6,237 bases of DNA from Candidatus Kapaibacterium sp. (lineage in GTDB: Bacteria > Bacteroidota > Ignavibacteria > Kapaibacteriales > Kapaibacteriaceae): positions 1 to 6,237 of the forward strand of contig JAURNF010000091.1 in the NCBI GenBank assembly GCA_030830285.1, in the 5' to 3' direction. A model generated the notes under the pieces. The model searched no databases. It saw only the letters and a list, made by a program, of their open reading frames with translations, and was not told the DNA's origin. Positions 1 to 6,237 of this stretch are shown piece by piece (the stretch's first letter is position 1; each line of letters opens with the position of its first letter). Both the position numbers and the translations under genes were made by a program.

Positions 1-891
1 CCATGGATTCGCCGCAAGATCTTGCACAGCCGTGCCGCCGAAGATGATCGACGCGACGATACCTACAGCCGTAAACGTTGAGATGATGCCGAGTCCGAAT
101 AAGAGGCTTTCTTGTAGTCCCTTACCCTTGCTCTTCTCATGACGCTTTGTGAAGAACGACACGGTGATCGGAATCATTGGAAACACACATGGCGTGAGAA
201 GTGCAAGGAAGCCTACCCCCATCGCGTAGAGGAAGAAGCTCCACAAGCCCTTTGACTTTTCAGATTCAATCGTTTGATCGCCGACAACAGGTGCGGAAGC
301 AGTTGTGGCTTGCGTGTCGATGGCGGCGCCTGTGGTTGCCGGAGCCGCAGCCTCAACAGCTGGACCCTTATAGATATCCGTGACTGTAACAGGCACGGTA
401 ATGGGATCGAACTCCTCATAAGGCAGACACGATGTTGTGTCGCAAACCTGCATGCCGAACGTGAATTGCATCGAGGTGTTGCCAATCGCGAGTGCGCGAT
501 CGAGCACGATCGGCACTTGCAGTTCAACTGTACCATCGATCTCTTCGAGCGTTACTTGATACGACTCATCGAATTTCCGATGGGCACCCTTGAGCACCTT
601 TGGCTTGCCAGCGAGCTTGGCAACAGTGCCTGGCCGAACCGACAACGTTGCGTTGTCCGGACCAAGACCATCTGGACCGACCGTTTTTGTGAAGCCGTAG
701 GAGTGCCAGTACTTGGCGAACTTCATCGTTACTCGCACTTGCACCGTGTCGCCAGCGGCCCCCTTAACAGCGGCGATAGGTGCAATCTTCACCTTATCCT
801 TGCCGGAGGGCATCTGTGCCCCCAACGTTGTCAGGGTAAGCACCAGGGCGAGGATCGTTCCCGCAAATCGCTGTACTTGCTTCATGCTCAT
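1..891 (-). CDS. dsbD: DsbD-family thiol:disulfide interchange protein, N-terminal part (runs off left edge)
   Basis: No stop interrupts this frame from 891 to the window edge, giving 297 residues of a longer protein. Family knowledge: DsbD carries electrons from cytoplasmic thioredoxin across the inner membrane to periplasmic partners. Seen in order: a signal peptide (Lys/Arg start, hydrophobic stretch, likely cleavage after LGA near residue 25); a periplasmic DsbD-alpha-like domain (about 35-170) with the Cys pair VCDTTSC (C150, C155); an Ala/Thr-rich linker; then the membrane domain, starting near 214, with the hallmark TPCVFPMIP (C235) and a second hydrophobic segment at about 265-290. 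The second membrane Cys and any C-terminal thioredoxin domain would lie outside the window. The start is uncertain: ATG at 891 has AAGG 4 nt upstream, and ATG at 885 is two codons inside. In-frame ATGs at 927 and 942 would put extra residues before the signal peptide. A general CcdA-type cytochrome c biogenesis protein is a less likely reading because of the alpha-like domain. Confidence 0.88.
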   Translation of the reverse strand, partial: MSMKQVQRFAGTILALVLTLTTLGAQMPSGKDKVKIAPIAAVKGAAGDTVQVRVTMKFAKYWHSYGFTKTVGPDGLGPDNATLSVRPGTVAKLAGKPKVLKGAHRKFDESYQVTLEEIDGTVELQVPIVLDRALAIGNTSMQFTFGMQVCDTTSCLPYEEFDPITVPVTVTDIYKGPAVEAAAPATTGAAIDTQATTASAPVVGDQTIESEKSKGLWSFFLYAMGVGFLALLTPCVFPMIPITVSFFTKRHEKSKGKGLQESLLFGLGIISTFTAVGIVASIIFGGTAVQDLAANPW

Positions 892-967
892 CGAACCTTG
901 TTGAATGCGCAATTCGGACGTTGCCATCACTATACGAGCCATAAACTTACGCAACTATATGCGTTCG

Positions 968-975
968 TATCTTTG
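968..975 (+). promoter_or_regulatory. Bacteroidota-type -7 box upstream of glyS
   Basis: TATCTTTG matches the Bacteroidota sigma-A -7 consensus TAnnTTTG exactly. Transcription would begin about 7 nt further on, near 982, leaving a leader of about 22 nt before the glyS ATG at 1004. No good -33 TTTG/TTG is seen at the expected distance; only CTTA near 946-949. By eye, this and the box at 4072 are the only exact matches on the plus strand, and none was found on the minus strand. Assignment as a promoter is inference. Confidence 0.5.
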
Positions 976-1003
976 ATGCATTGTTCGACATTATCTGTAC
1001 TCC

Positions 1004-2437
1004 ATGGCATCATCTACGACACTCGACGCGATCCTTTCCCTCTCCAAGCGCAAAGGCTTTGTTTACCAGTCATCCGAGATCTACGGCGGCCTCAATGGTT
1101 GCTGGGACTTTGGTCCACTCGGCGTGGAACTCCTGCGCAACATCAAGGACTCGTGGTGGAAGGCAATGACCTACCGCAGGGATATCGTTGGTATCGATTC
1201 GTCGATCTTGATGCACCCTCGCGTGTGGGAGGCGTCGGGACACATTCAGCAGTTCTCTGATCCGATGATCGACAACAAGACATCGAAGTCCCGCCATCGC
1301 GCTGATAATTTGATTGAGGAGTATATCCTTCGTCTGCGCTCAAAGAACAAGACCGCCGATGCCGACCGCGTGGAGGCAGAGCTGACGGCCGCGCAATCAA
1401 ACGAAGACCTTCATCGCATCATCATCGACAATGCGATCCCTGATCCAATCTCGGGAACCACTGATTGGACAGAGGTGCGCAACTTCAACCTGATGTTTGA
1501 GACGCACGTCGGACCAGTGGCCGATGCCGCGAACGTGGTCTACCTTCGTCCGGAGACAGCACAAGGCATCTTCGTCAACTTCAAGAATGTAATGGATGCT
1601 GCGCGCATGAAGCCGCCATTCGGCATTGCGCAGATCGGCAAGAGCTTCCGCAACGAAATCAACACAAAGAACTTCCTCTTCCGCACCCGCGAGTTCGAGC
1701 AGATGGAGATGCAGTTCTTCATCAAGCCAGGAACCGAGGGAGAATGGTTTGAGTACTGGCGTCAAGCACGCTGGGATTGGTTCGTCAACAACCTCGGTAT
1801 CAAGGCCGAGCATCTTCACCGCAAGCCACACGAGAAGCTCGCGCACTATGCGGCAGCGGCTGAGGATATCGAGTATCTGTTCCCATTTGGTTGGGGTGAG
1901 GTCGAGGGCATTCACTCGCGCACCGATTTCGACTTGGGTAAACACCAAGAGTTCTCGGGCAAGAAGCTCGAGTACGTCGATACCGTCACAAAGGATCGCT
2001 ACACGCCATACGTAATCGAAACTGCAGTCGGCGCCACACGGACATTCATGGCCGTATTGTGCGACGCGTATGCTGAGGAAGAGGTACCAACTGCCGACGG
2101 TGGTACAGAGACACGCGCAGTGATGCGCTTTGCTCCGTCGCTTGCACCTGTGACGGCAGCCGTGCTTCCACTCGTCAACAAGGATGGCATGCCGGAAGCA
2201 GCAGAGGCGATCATGCAGAACCTCCAGCGCTCCTTCCGTGTTGACTTCGATACAAGTGGAGCGATCGGACGTCGCTACCGTCGTCAGGATGAAGTCGGTA
2301 CACCGTTCTGCATCACGATTGACGGCGAAACGCTCAGCGATTCAACCGTGACGCTCCGCGATCGTGACACAATGCAGCAGATCCGCGTCCACACCGACGC
2401 ACTAACTGGCGAGATTCGTCGTCGACTTGAAGCGTGA
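1004..2437 (+). CDS. glyS: Glycyl-tRNA synthetase, class II homodimeric type
   Basis: This cytoplasmic enzyme charges tRNA-Gly with glycine using ATP. The 477-residue product is slightly shorter than many relatives (about 500). The N-terminal class II core begins with KGFVYQSSEIYGG and WDFGPLGVELL. A charged helical insertion follows at about 100-145. The signature YLRPETAQGIFVNF is at 180-193, and motif 2 is at about 214-239 with the ATP-binding Arg in SFRNE (R216) and REFEQMEMQFF. EVEGIHSRTDFDL (about 299-311) is a GlyRS hallmark. Motif 3 is GATRTF (R346), and the HGTP-type anticodon-binding domain occupies about 370-475. This is the alpha2 form, not the alpha2beta2 GlyQ/GlyS type. The frame has an in-frame stop at 974-976, so the ATG at 1004 is the only reasonable start; no Shine-Dalgarno is visible. 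Its stop overlaps the next gene's GTG. The Thr of GATR, where relatives often carry Asp (GVDR), is the one odd residue. Confidence 0.97.
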   Translation: MASSTTLDAILSLSKRKGFVYQSSEIYGGLNGCWDFGPLGVELLRNIKDSWWKAMTYRRDIVGIDSSILMHPRVWEASGHIQQFSDPMIDNKTSKSRHRADNLIEEYILRLRSKNKTADADRVEAELTAAQSNEDLHRIIIDNAIPDPISGTTDWTEVRNFNLMFETHVGPVADAANVVYLRPETAQGIFVNFKNVMDAARMKPPFGIAQIGKSFRNEINTKNFLFRTREFEQMEMQFFIKPGTEGEWFEYWRQARWDWFVNNLGIKAEHLHRKPHEKLAHYAAAAEDIEYLFPFGWGEVEGIHSRTDFDLGKHQEFSGKKLEYVDTVTKDRYTPYVIETAVGATRTFMAVLCDAYAEEEVPTADGGTETRAVMRFAPSLAPVTAAVLPLVNKDGMPEAAEAIMQNLQRSFRVDFDTSGAIGRRYRRQDEVGTPFCITIDGETLSDSTVTLRDRDTMQQIRVHTDALTGEIRRRLEA

Positions 2438-4074
2438 AGATTCGACTCCTCATACCCATCTGTATCGCATCGACACTTGCACTCACTGCAGGATATCGAT
2501 CGCATGAAGACGGAACATCGTATGCCCGCCTTGCGCGATCCATCGAGGCCTTTGGCTCGGTCTTCCGCGAGGTTACGTCTACCTACGTCGACACACTTGC
2601 CCCAGAGGATCTCGTCGAGGTAGGCATCGACGCAATGCTCAAGAGTCTGGACCCATACAGCGTGTACATGCGTGGTGATGAGTCTGAGGACATTGACATG
2701 CTCACAGGTGGATCATACGTCGGCTTTGGATTTTCCGTTGGCACACGAGATAGTCTCCTCACCATCTTGGACGTGCGCGCCGACGGACCGGCCTACGCTG
2801 CTGGTGTGCGCGTTGGCGACCACCTCATTGCCGTGGACAACCATCGCACCGATACGCTTGCTCCGTCCGGACTCCGTCCATTCTCGCGAGGCGTGCCTGG
2901 CAGCACGGCTGTTCTCCGTTTTACGCGACCAGGCATGCGCGACACCATCGTCCGCACAATCACGCGCGCTGCGCTCCCGCTCGAGCTCGTTGGTCACACG
3001 CAACTCCTCCCAGGTAACATTGCCTACGTCAGGCTTGTGCGCTTTGGTCGTGGTTCTGGCAACGCTGTTCGCGAAGCGATAGCTTCGCTCGCCACAACGC
3101 AGAAACTCGCTGGTGTCATCCTCGATCTGCGCGATAATCCAGGGGGCCTTCTCGACGCCGCAGTAGACGTCGCTGAAGTCTTCGTCCCTCGTGGTAGCGT
3201 GGTTGTGACTACGCGCGGACGCGGAACACGTGAAACACGAGAGTACACGTCGCAGGATGATCCCATTGAGCCAACCTATCCACTTGCAGTGCTCATCAAC
3301 GAGCGCAGTGCCTCTGCATCGGAGATCGTCGCCGGCGCAATCCAGGATCTCGACCGCGGAGTTATCATCGGCAAGCAGTCCTTCGGTAAGGGGCTCGTAC
3401 AAACAGTTGTGCCGATGCCCAATGACGCATCATTGAAGCTCACGACGTCACGCTATTTCACGCCGTCGGGGCGCAGCATTCAAAAGGCGAACTATCGCAA
3501 CCGCACCGAGCAGCGTCCGTCGCAGATCTTTGCCACACGGAATGGACGTAAGGTTGAGGAACGCCATGGGATTGCTCCAGACTCGACCGTTTCCGACTCA
3601 GTACTTCCGGATGCTCTGGCCTATCTGGACGACAATTATGCGTTTGGACGATTCGCCACACGGTTTACCGCCCGGATGGACTCGCTGCCTGCATCCTTTA
3701 GCGTCACTCCAGCCGTGGTGGACAGTTTCGTGAAATCCGTTGCTGCCCTACCCCCTGCCCAACGGTCACCAGTGCTTGCCGAGTTATCCAAGGTTCGGGC
3801 AACTGCCACTACATCAGGGTGGTCAGCAGCCGCAATGCACGGACTCGACTATGCCGAACGGTCAATCGAGCGTGAAGTAGAGAAGACTATTCGCCAGAAC
3901 CAGCGCTCGGTTAGCGCACAGCTCGATCGAGAGATCCGCGCTCGGTTCGGCAGCCCCCAGCAGCGAGAAGAACGTTCACTTGCTGTCGATCCCGTGGTTC
4001 GGGTAGCACGAGAGCTGCTCACCACCCCCAAATACCACGCGATTTTAGGCAGCCAAGTCCCGTCGGATCATTAA
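2434..4074 (+). CDS. S41 C-terminal processing peptidase (CtpA/Prc-like), exported
   Basis: This is a serine protease of the tail-specific/C-terminal processing family, which trims or degrades envelope proteins outside the cytoplasm. In the 546 residues: an N-terminal signal or anchor (MKIRLL then a hydrophobic run to about residue 19, no lipobox Cys); a short helical region with SLDPYSVYM (about 70-78); a PDZ domain at about 94-170 (YVGFGFSV, GPAYAAGVRVGD); and the S41 core at about 180-355. LDLRDNPGG is at 230-238. The catalytic serine lies in ERSASASEI (S294), with Lys in FGKGLVQ (K319) and Gln (Q323). The Ser-Lys-Gln spacing of 25 and 4 is that of E. coli Prc and B. subtilis CtpB, so it should be active. 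A helix-rich C-terminal extension (about 370-546) resembles those of Bacteroidota homologues; its role is unknown. The GTG start shares 4 bp with the glyS stop, suggesting translational coupling; the next in-frame ATG (about codon 68) would remove the export signal. The physiological substrate cannot be read from the sequence. Confidence 0.93.
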   Translation: MKIRLLIPICIASTLALTAGYRSHEDGTSYARLARSIEAFGSVFREVTSTYVDTLAPEDLVEVGIDAMLKSLDPYSVYMRGDESEDIDMLTGGSYVGFGFSVGTRDSLLTILDVRADGPAYAAGVRVGDHLIAVDNHRTDTLAPSGLRPFSRGVPGSTAVLRFTRPGMRDTIVRTITRAALPLELVGHTQLLPGNIAYVRLVRFGRGSGNAVREAIASLATTQKLAGVILDLRDNPGGLLDAAVDVAEVFVPRGSVVVTTRGRGTRETREYTSQDDPIEPTYPLAVLINERSASASEIVAGAIQDLDRGVIIGKQSFGKGLVQTVVPMPNDASLKLTTSRYFTPSGRSIQKANYRNRTEQRPSQIFATRNGRKVEERHGIAPDSTVSDSVLPDALAYLDDNYAFGRFATRFTARMDSLPASFSVTPAVVDSFVKSVAALPPAQRSPVLAELSKVRATATTSGWSAAAMHGLDYAERSIEREVEKTIRQNQRSVSAQLDREIRARFGSPQQREERSLAVDPVVRVARELLTTPKYHAILGSQVPSDH

Positions 4075-4079
4075 CTTTG
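4072..4079 (+). promoter_or_regulatory. Bacteroidota-type -7 box upstream of rpoD
   Basis: TAACTTTG is an exact TAnnTTTG match and overlaps the TAA stop of the S41 peptidase gene. A possible weak -33 element, TTTTAG (4043-4048), lies about 23 nt upstream, at the long end of the spacing range. The predicted transcription start is near 4086, giving an rpoD leader of about 80 nt. Inference from position and consensus. Confidence 0.5.
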
Positions 4080-4087
4080 CAGCCCCG

Positions 4088-4104
4088 CGGCCCATGGCCG
4101 TTTT
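4088..4104 (+). terminator. Small GC hairpin with T4 tail after the peptidase gene (weak terminator or 5' leader hairpin)
   Basis: CGGCC (4088-4092) pairs with GGCCG (4096-4100) around a CAT loop, followed directly by TTTT (4101-4104). It begins 13 nt after the peptidase stop, so it could end the glyS-peptidase transcript. The stem is only 5 bp and the T run only 4, so termination would be weak. If transcription of rpoD starts near 4086, the same hairpin would form the very 5' end of the rpoD mRNA. Confidence 0.35.
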
Positions 4105-4165
4105 GCACGAAGGGTAGGCGATGTCCGTCTCCCCACTGCTCAGATTTGCAACCCGAGGTCAGCCG

Positions 4166-5029
4166 ATGAGGATTACCAAACAATACACCAACCGCGAGAG
4201 CCAATCGCTCGACAAGTACCTCCAAGAGATTGGTCGCGTTGACCTTCTTACGGGTGACGACGAGATCGTGCTTGCGCAAGCCATCAAGCGTGGCGGTTTC
4301 GAAGGGTCGATGGCCCTTGAACGTCTTGTAAAGGCGAACCTGCGCTTCGTGGTATCTGTGGCGAAGCAGTACCAGAACCAAGGGCTTTCCCTGGGTGACC
4401 TTATCAACGAGGGCAACCTCGGTTTGATCAAGGCTGCAAAGCGCTTCGATGAAACACGTGGTTTCAAGTTCATCTCGTACGCCGTTTGGTGGATTCGCCA
4501 GTCGATTCTCCAGGCGCTTGCTGAGCAGTCACGTATCGTGCGTCTTCCGCTCAACCGTGTTGGCGCGCTGAACAAGATTGGCAAGAAGTTCTCGGAGCTC
4601 GAGCAACAGTACGAGCGCGAGCCGACCGCGGCTGAACTCGCCGAGCAACTTGAAATGTCAATTGCCGAGATCTCGGAAACAATCAAGATCTCTGGTCGCC
4701 ACCTTTCGGTGGATGCGCCATTCGTGCAAGGTGAAGACAACCGTCTTCTTGACATTCTTCCGAACGATCAGCAACCACCTCCCGACAGCGAGTTGATGCG
4801 CGAGTCGCTTCGTGTAGAAGTGCAGCAAGTGCTCAATACGCTCAGTGAGCGTGAGGCCGAAGTCATCCGTCTGTACTTCGGCTTGGATGATCAACAAGCT
4901 CTCACATTGGAAGAGATTGGCGAGAAGTTCAACCTCACGCGCGAGCGCGTCCGTCAGATCAAGGAAAAGGCCATTCGCCGTCTGCGTCACGCATCACGGT
5001 CGAAGACGCTCCGCACGTATCTGGGCTAA
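4166..5029 (+). CDS. rpoD: Primary sigma factor of RNA polymerase, short Bacteroidota type (RpoD/SigA)
   Basis: This is the housekeeping sigma subunit that directs core RNA polymerase to most promoters. Seen in order from this start: region 1.2 (SLDKYLQEIGRVDLL, about 11-25); region 2 (LVKANLRFVVSVAKQYQNQG near 53-72, GDLINEGNLGLIKA, and the 2.3-2.4 helix YAVWWIRQSILQ at 105-116); region 3 (about 135-190); region 3.2 (DNRLLDIL); and region 4 with the helix-turn-helix LTLEEIGEKFNLTRERVRQIK at 246-266. Region 1.1 and the non-conserved insert of E. coli sigma-70 are absent, as is normal in Bacteroidota. ATG 4166 gives 287 residues, matching the family's usual length and its MRxxxITxxxTNRES opening, and has GAGGT (4155-4159) 6 nt upstream. 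ATG 4121 in the same frame would add 15 residues and also has an AAGGG nearby. An intrinsic terminator follows at 5054. Confidence 0.95.
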   Translation: MRITKQYTNRESQSLDKYLQEIGRVDLLTGDDEIVLAQAIKRGGFEGSMALERLVKANLRFVVSVAKQYQNQGLSLGDLINEGNLGLIKAAKRFDETRGFKFISYAVWWIRQSILQALAEQSRIVRLPLNRVGALNKIGKKFSELEQQYEREPTAAELAEQLEMSIAEISETIKISGRHLSVDAPFVQGEDNRLLDILPNDQQPPPDSELMRESLRVEVQQVLNTLSEREAEVIRLYFGLDDQQALTLEEIGEKFNLTRERVRQIKEKAIRRLRHASRSKTLRTYLG

Positions 5030-5053
5030 GCGCAGAACATCACGTAACTTCGT

Positions 5054-5081
5054 AGGGCATGTGAACAACATGCCCTTTTTT
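5054..5081 (+). terminator. Intrinsic (Rho-independent) terminator of rpoD
   Basis: GGGCATGT (5055-5062) pairs perfectly with ACATGCCC (5068-5075) around the 5-nt loop GAACA, followed by six T (5076-5081). A5054 can pair with T5076 to extend the stem. It starts 25 nt after the rpoD stop. There is no T run on the other side, so it is expected to work only on the plus strand. Confidence 0.9.
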
Positions 5082-5112
5082 ATTCCCGTACTTCAACCTC
5101 GACGAAGCTCGC

Positions 5113-5655
5113 ATGGTAGATGAATACATAGGAGTGGTCGGCCGCTCGCATGGACTCGATGGAACGGTGGTATTGGTAGACGCGATGTCGCTGCCCCAGC
5201 CACTCGCTCCAGGAACGCGTGTTGGCATCGGTTTTAGTCGGGACTTTGTGACGATGTACACGGTAGCCGAATTCACAGCGACGCCGCATCGCACAACGCT
5301 TCGACTGCAAGAATTCTCGACAGCAGAAGCAATTGCTACGCTCACCGATCAAGCCGTCTATGCGTCGAGTGGGGATGTTGGCGTTGACGATGCCGACCGT
5401 CATCGCATCGGCGACATCGAAGGATGTACCGTCGTTACAACTGACAACGAAGTGGTCGGGACAATCACCGACGTATGGCTCATGCCGGCGAATGACGTAT
5501 GGGTAGTAACAGCACCCGATGGTTCAACGATCCCGCTTCCGGTGATCGACGATGTGATCAAACACGTTGACATCGCACAACGTCGGGTAACGATCGACCT
5601 TCTCCCTGGACTTCGTGACATTACGCGCACAACAGCGGACGAGAACGATGCCTAA
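5113..5655 (+). CDS. rimM: Ribosome maturation factor RimM
   Basis: RimM helps 16S rRNA processing and late assembly of the 30S head, working with ribosomal protein S19. The 180 residues show the expected two domains. The N-terminal RimM beta-barrel (about 4-90) opens with YIGVVGRSHGLDGTV (5-19), the family's IGxIxxxHGLxGxV pattern. The C-terminal PRC-barrel (about 97-170) has IGDIEGC, GTITDVW, PANDVW (125-130), the IPLPVIDDVI strand (140-149) and a closing DLLPGL. The tail after 172 is polar and probably disordered. ATG 5113 is only 31 nt after the terminator T run, and no strong Shine-Dalgarno is visible (GAAG at 5104-5107). The 3' end overlaps trmD by 8 bp, so the two are co-translated, as in most bacteria. 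The usual upstream partner rpsP is not next to it here. Confidence 0.93.
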   Translation: MVDEYIGVVGRSHGLDGTVVLVDAMSLPQPLAPGTRVGIGFSRDFVTMYTVAEFTATPHRTTLRLQEFSTAEAIATLTDQAVYASSGDVGVDDADRHRIGDIEGCTVVTTDNEVVGTITDVWLMPANDVWVVTAPDGSTIPLPVIDDVIKHVDIAQRRVTIDLLPGLRDITRTTADENDA

Positions 5656-6237
5656 CGCTTCGCTCAGGATCGACATCGTGTGCGTTGTTCCGCAAGTGCT
5701 GGAGTCGATCATCTCAACCTCTATCGTTGGACGAGCCCGCGAGCGCGGTCAGGTAGAGATTAATCTCCACAACCTGCATGATTATGCTACCGACAAGTAC
5801 CGCCACATCGACGATACTCCGTATGGCGGTGGCGCTGGGATGATCATCCAGTGCGAACCAGTGTTCGAATGCATCGAGGCGCTATTGCGCGAGCGGACGT
5901 ACGATGATGTGATCTATCTCTGTCCAGATGGCGAGGTACTCACACAAGAATCCTGCAACACAATGTCGCTTGCCAAGAATCTCATTCTGCTGTGCGGACA
6001 TTACAAAGGAATCGATCAGCGCATTCGCGATGTGCTTGTCACACGCGAAATCTCCATCGGCGACTATGTGGTAACAGGTGGTGAGATTGCAGCTGGCGTT
6101 CTCACCGATGCAATCGTACGATTGATACCAGGCGTTGTGGGCGACGCGGAGAGCGTGCTCGAGGACTCGTTCATGCACGGCGTACTTGATGCACCGATGT
6201 ACACCAAGCCAGCGGTGTTTCGCGACATGCCTGTGCC
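5648..6237 (+). CDS. trmD: tRNA (guanine-N1)-methyltransferase TrmD, partial at right edge
   Basis: TrmD transfers a methyl group from S-adenosylmethionine to N1 of G37 in tRNAs with a G at position 36, preventing +1 frameshifts; it belongs to the SPOUT class with a deep trefoil knot. The visible 196 codons hold DDTPYGGGAGM (about 55-65, AdoMet/tRNA pocket), YLCPDGEVLTQ, the knot segment LLCGHYKGIDQR (R125) and EISIGDYVVTGGE with the conserved Asp (D139), then RLIPGVVGD and EDSF. The CGHYKG form, rather than the CGRYEG of gammaproteobacteria, is frequent in Bacteroidota. About 30-50 residues of the C-terminal tRNA-binding domain are expected beyond the window, from a family length of about 225-255. 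The ATG at 5648 lies inside the rimM 3' end (ATGCCTAA), giving an 8-bp overlap and likely coupled translation. rplS is the usual next gene but cannot be seen. Confidence 0.95.
   Translation, partial: MPNASLRIDIVCVVPQVLESIISTSIVGRARERGQVEINLHNLHDYATDKYRHIDDTPYGGGAGMIIQCEPVFECIEALLRERTYDDVIYLCPDGEVLTQESCNTMSLAKNLILLCGHYKGIDQRIRDVLVTREISIGDYVVTGGEIAAGVLTDAIVRLIPGVVGDAESVLEDSFMHGVLDAPMYTKPAVFRDMPV

Noticed and set aside
942..949. TAAGTTTA on the minus strand as a -7 box for dsbD
   Set aside because: One mismatch to TAnnTTTG, no -33 partner, and an uncertain dsbD start; too weak to list as a feature.
274..1260. Long plus-strand open frame of 328 codons opposite dsbD and the start of glyS
   Set aside because: It is antisense to a clear DsbD reading frame and runs into glyS in the wrong frame. 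Its product is rich in Cys, His and Arg and has no recognisable domain: a shadow frame.
1397..1948. Minus-strand open frame of 183 codons inside glyS
   Set aside because: It is antisense to the most conserved part of GlyRS (motif 2 region); no domain, and the codon pattern is explained by the sense gene.
3071..3088. Perfect 7-bp inverted repeat GCGAAGC-GATA-GCTTCGC
   Set aside because: It lies within the peptidase coding sequence (EAIAS region) and has no T run; probably chance from codon choice.
2713..3402. Minus-strand open frame of 229 codons inside the S41 peptidase gene
   Set aside because: It lies opposite the PDZ and catalytic core; low-complexity Ser/Arg/Thr composition and no start context.
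4697..4712. CCACC-TTTC-GGTGG hairpin inside rpoD
   Set aside because: Short, in coding sequence with conserved amino acids, and no T tail.
5882..6178. Minus-strand open frame of 98 codons inside trmD
   Set aside because: It is antisense to the TrmD knot motifs and has no family resemblance.

Overview
This is an ordinary housekeeping stretch from what is most likely a member of the Bacteroidota/Chlorobi superphylum, with moderately GC-rich DNA. Three things point there. First, the primary sigma factor has the short form typical of that group: about 287 residues, with no region 1.1 and no large spacer. Second, the TrmD core reads CGHYKGIDQR. Third, exact TAnnTTTG boxes, the -7 element used by Bacteroidota sigma-A, lie just upstream of glyS and of the sigma gene. 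A deep or under-sampled branch (Chlorobi, Ignavibacteria or Kapabacteria-like) fits the base composition better than Bacteroides, but the sequence alone does not settle this.

Layout. Positions 1-891, minus strand, hold the N-terminal part of a DsbD-type thiol:disulfide transporter whose C-terminal part lies outside the window. A divergent intergenic region of about 110 bp (892-1003) carries the glyS promoter candidate. On the plus strand, glyS (glycyl-tRNA synthetase) overlaps by 4 bp a secreted S41/CtpA-type processing peptidase. A gap of about 90 bp then holds a second -7 box that overlaps the peptidase stop codon, a small GC hairpin, a 7-codon mini-ORF and two possible starts for rpoD. The sigma gene ends in a clear intrinsic terminator. 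Only about 30 bp later rimM begins, and it overlaps trmD, which runs off the right edge.

How they fit together. GlyRS, RimM (30S maturation) and TrmD (m1G37 of tRNA) serve translation, RpoD drives bulk transcription, and the S41 protease and DsbD act in envelope protein processing and redox. I see no mobile elements, CRISPR arrays, RNA genes, phage genes or foreign-looking segments, and no undescribed system. The points worth a second look are regulatory: the promoter boxes, the crowded rpoD leader, and rimM-trmD sitting apart from rpsP directly behind a terminator.
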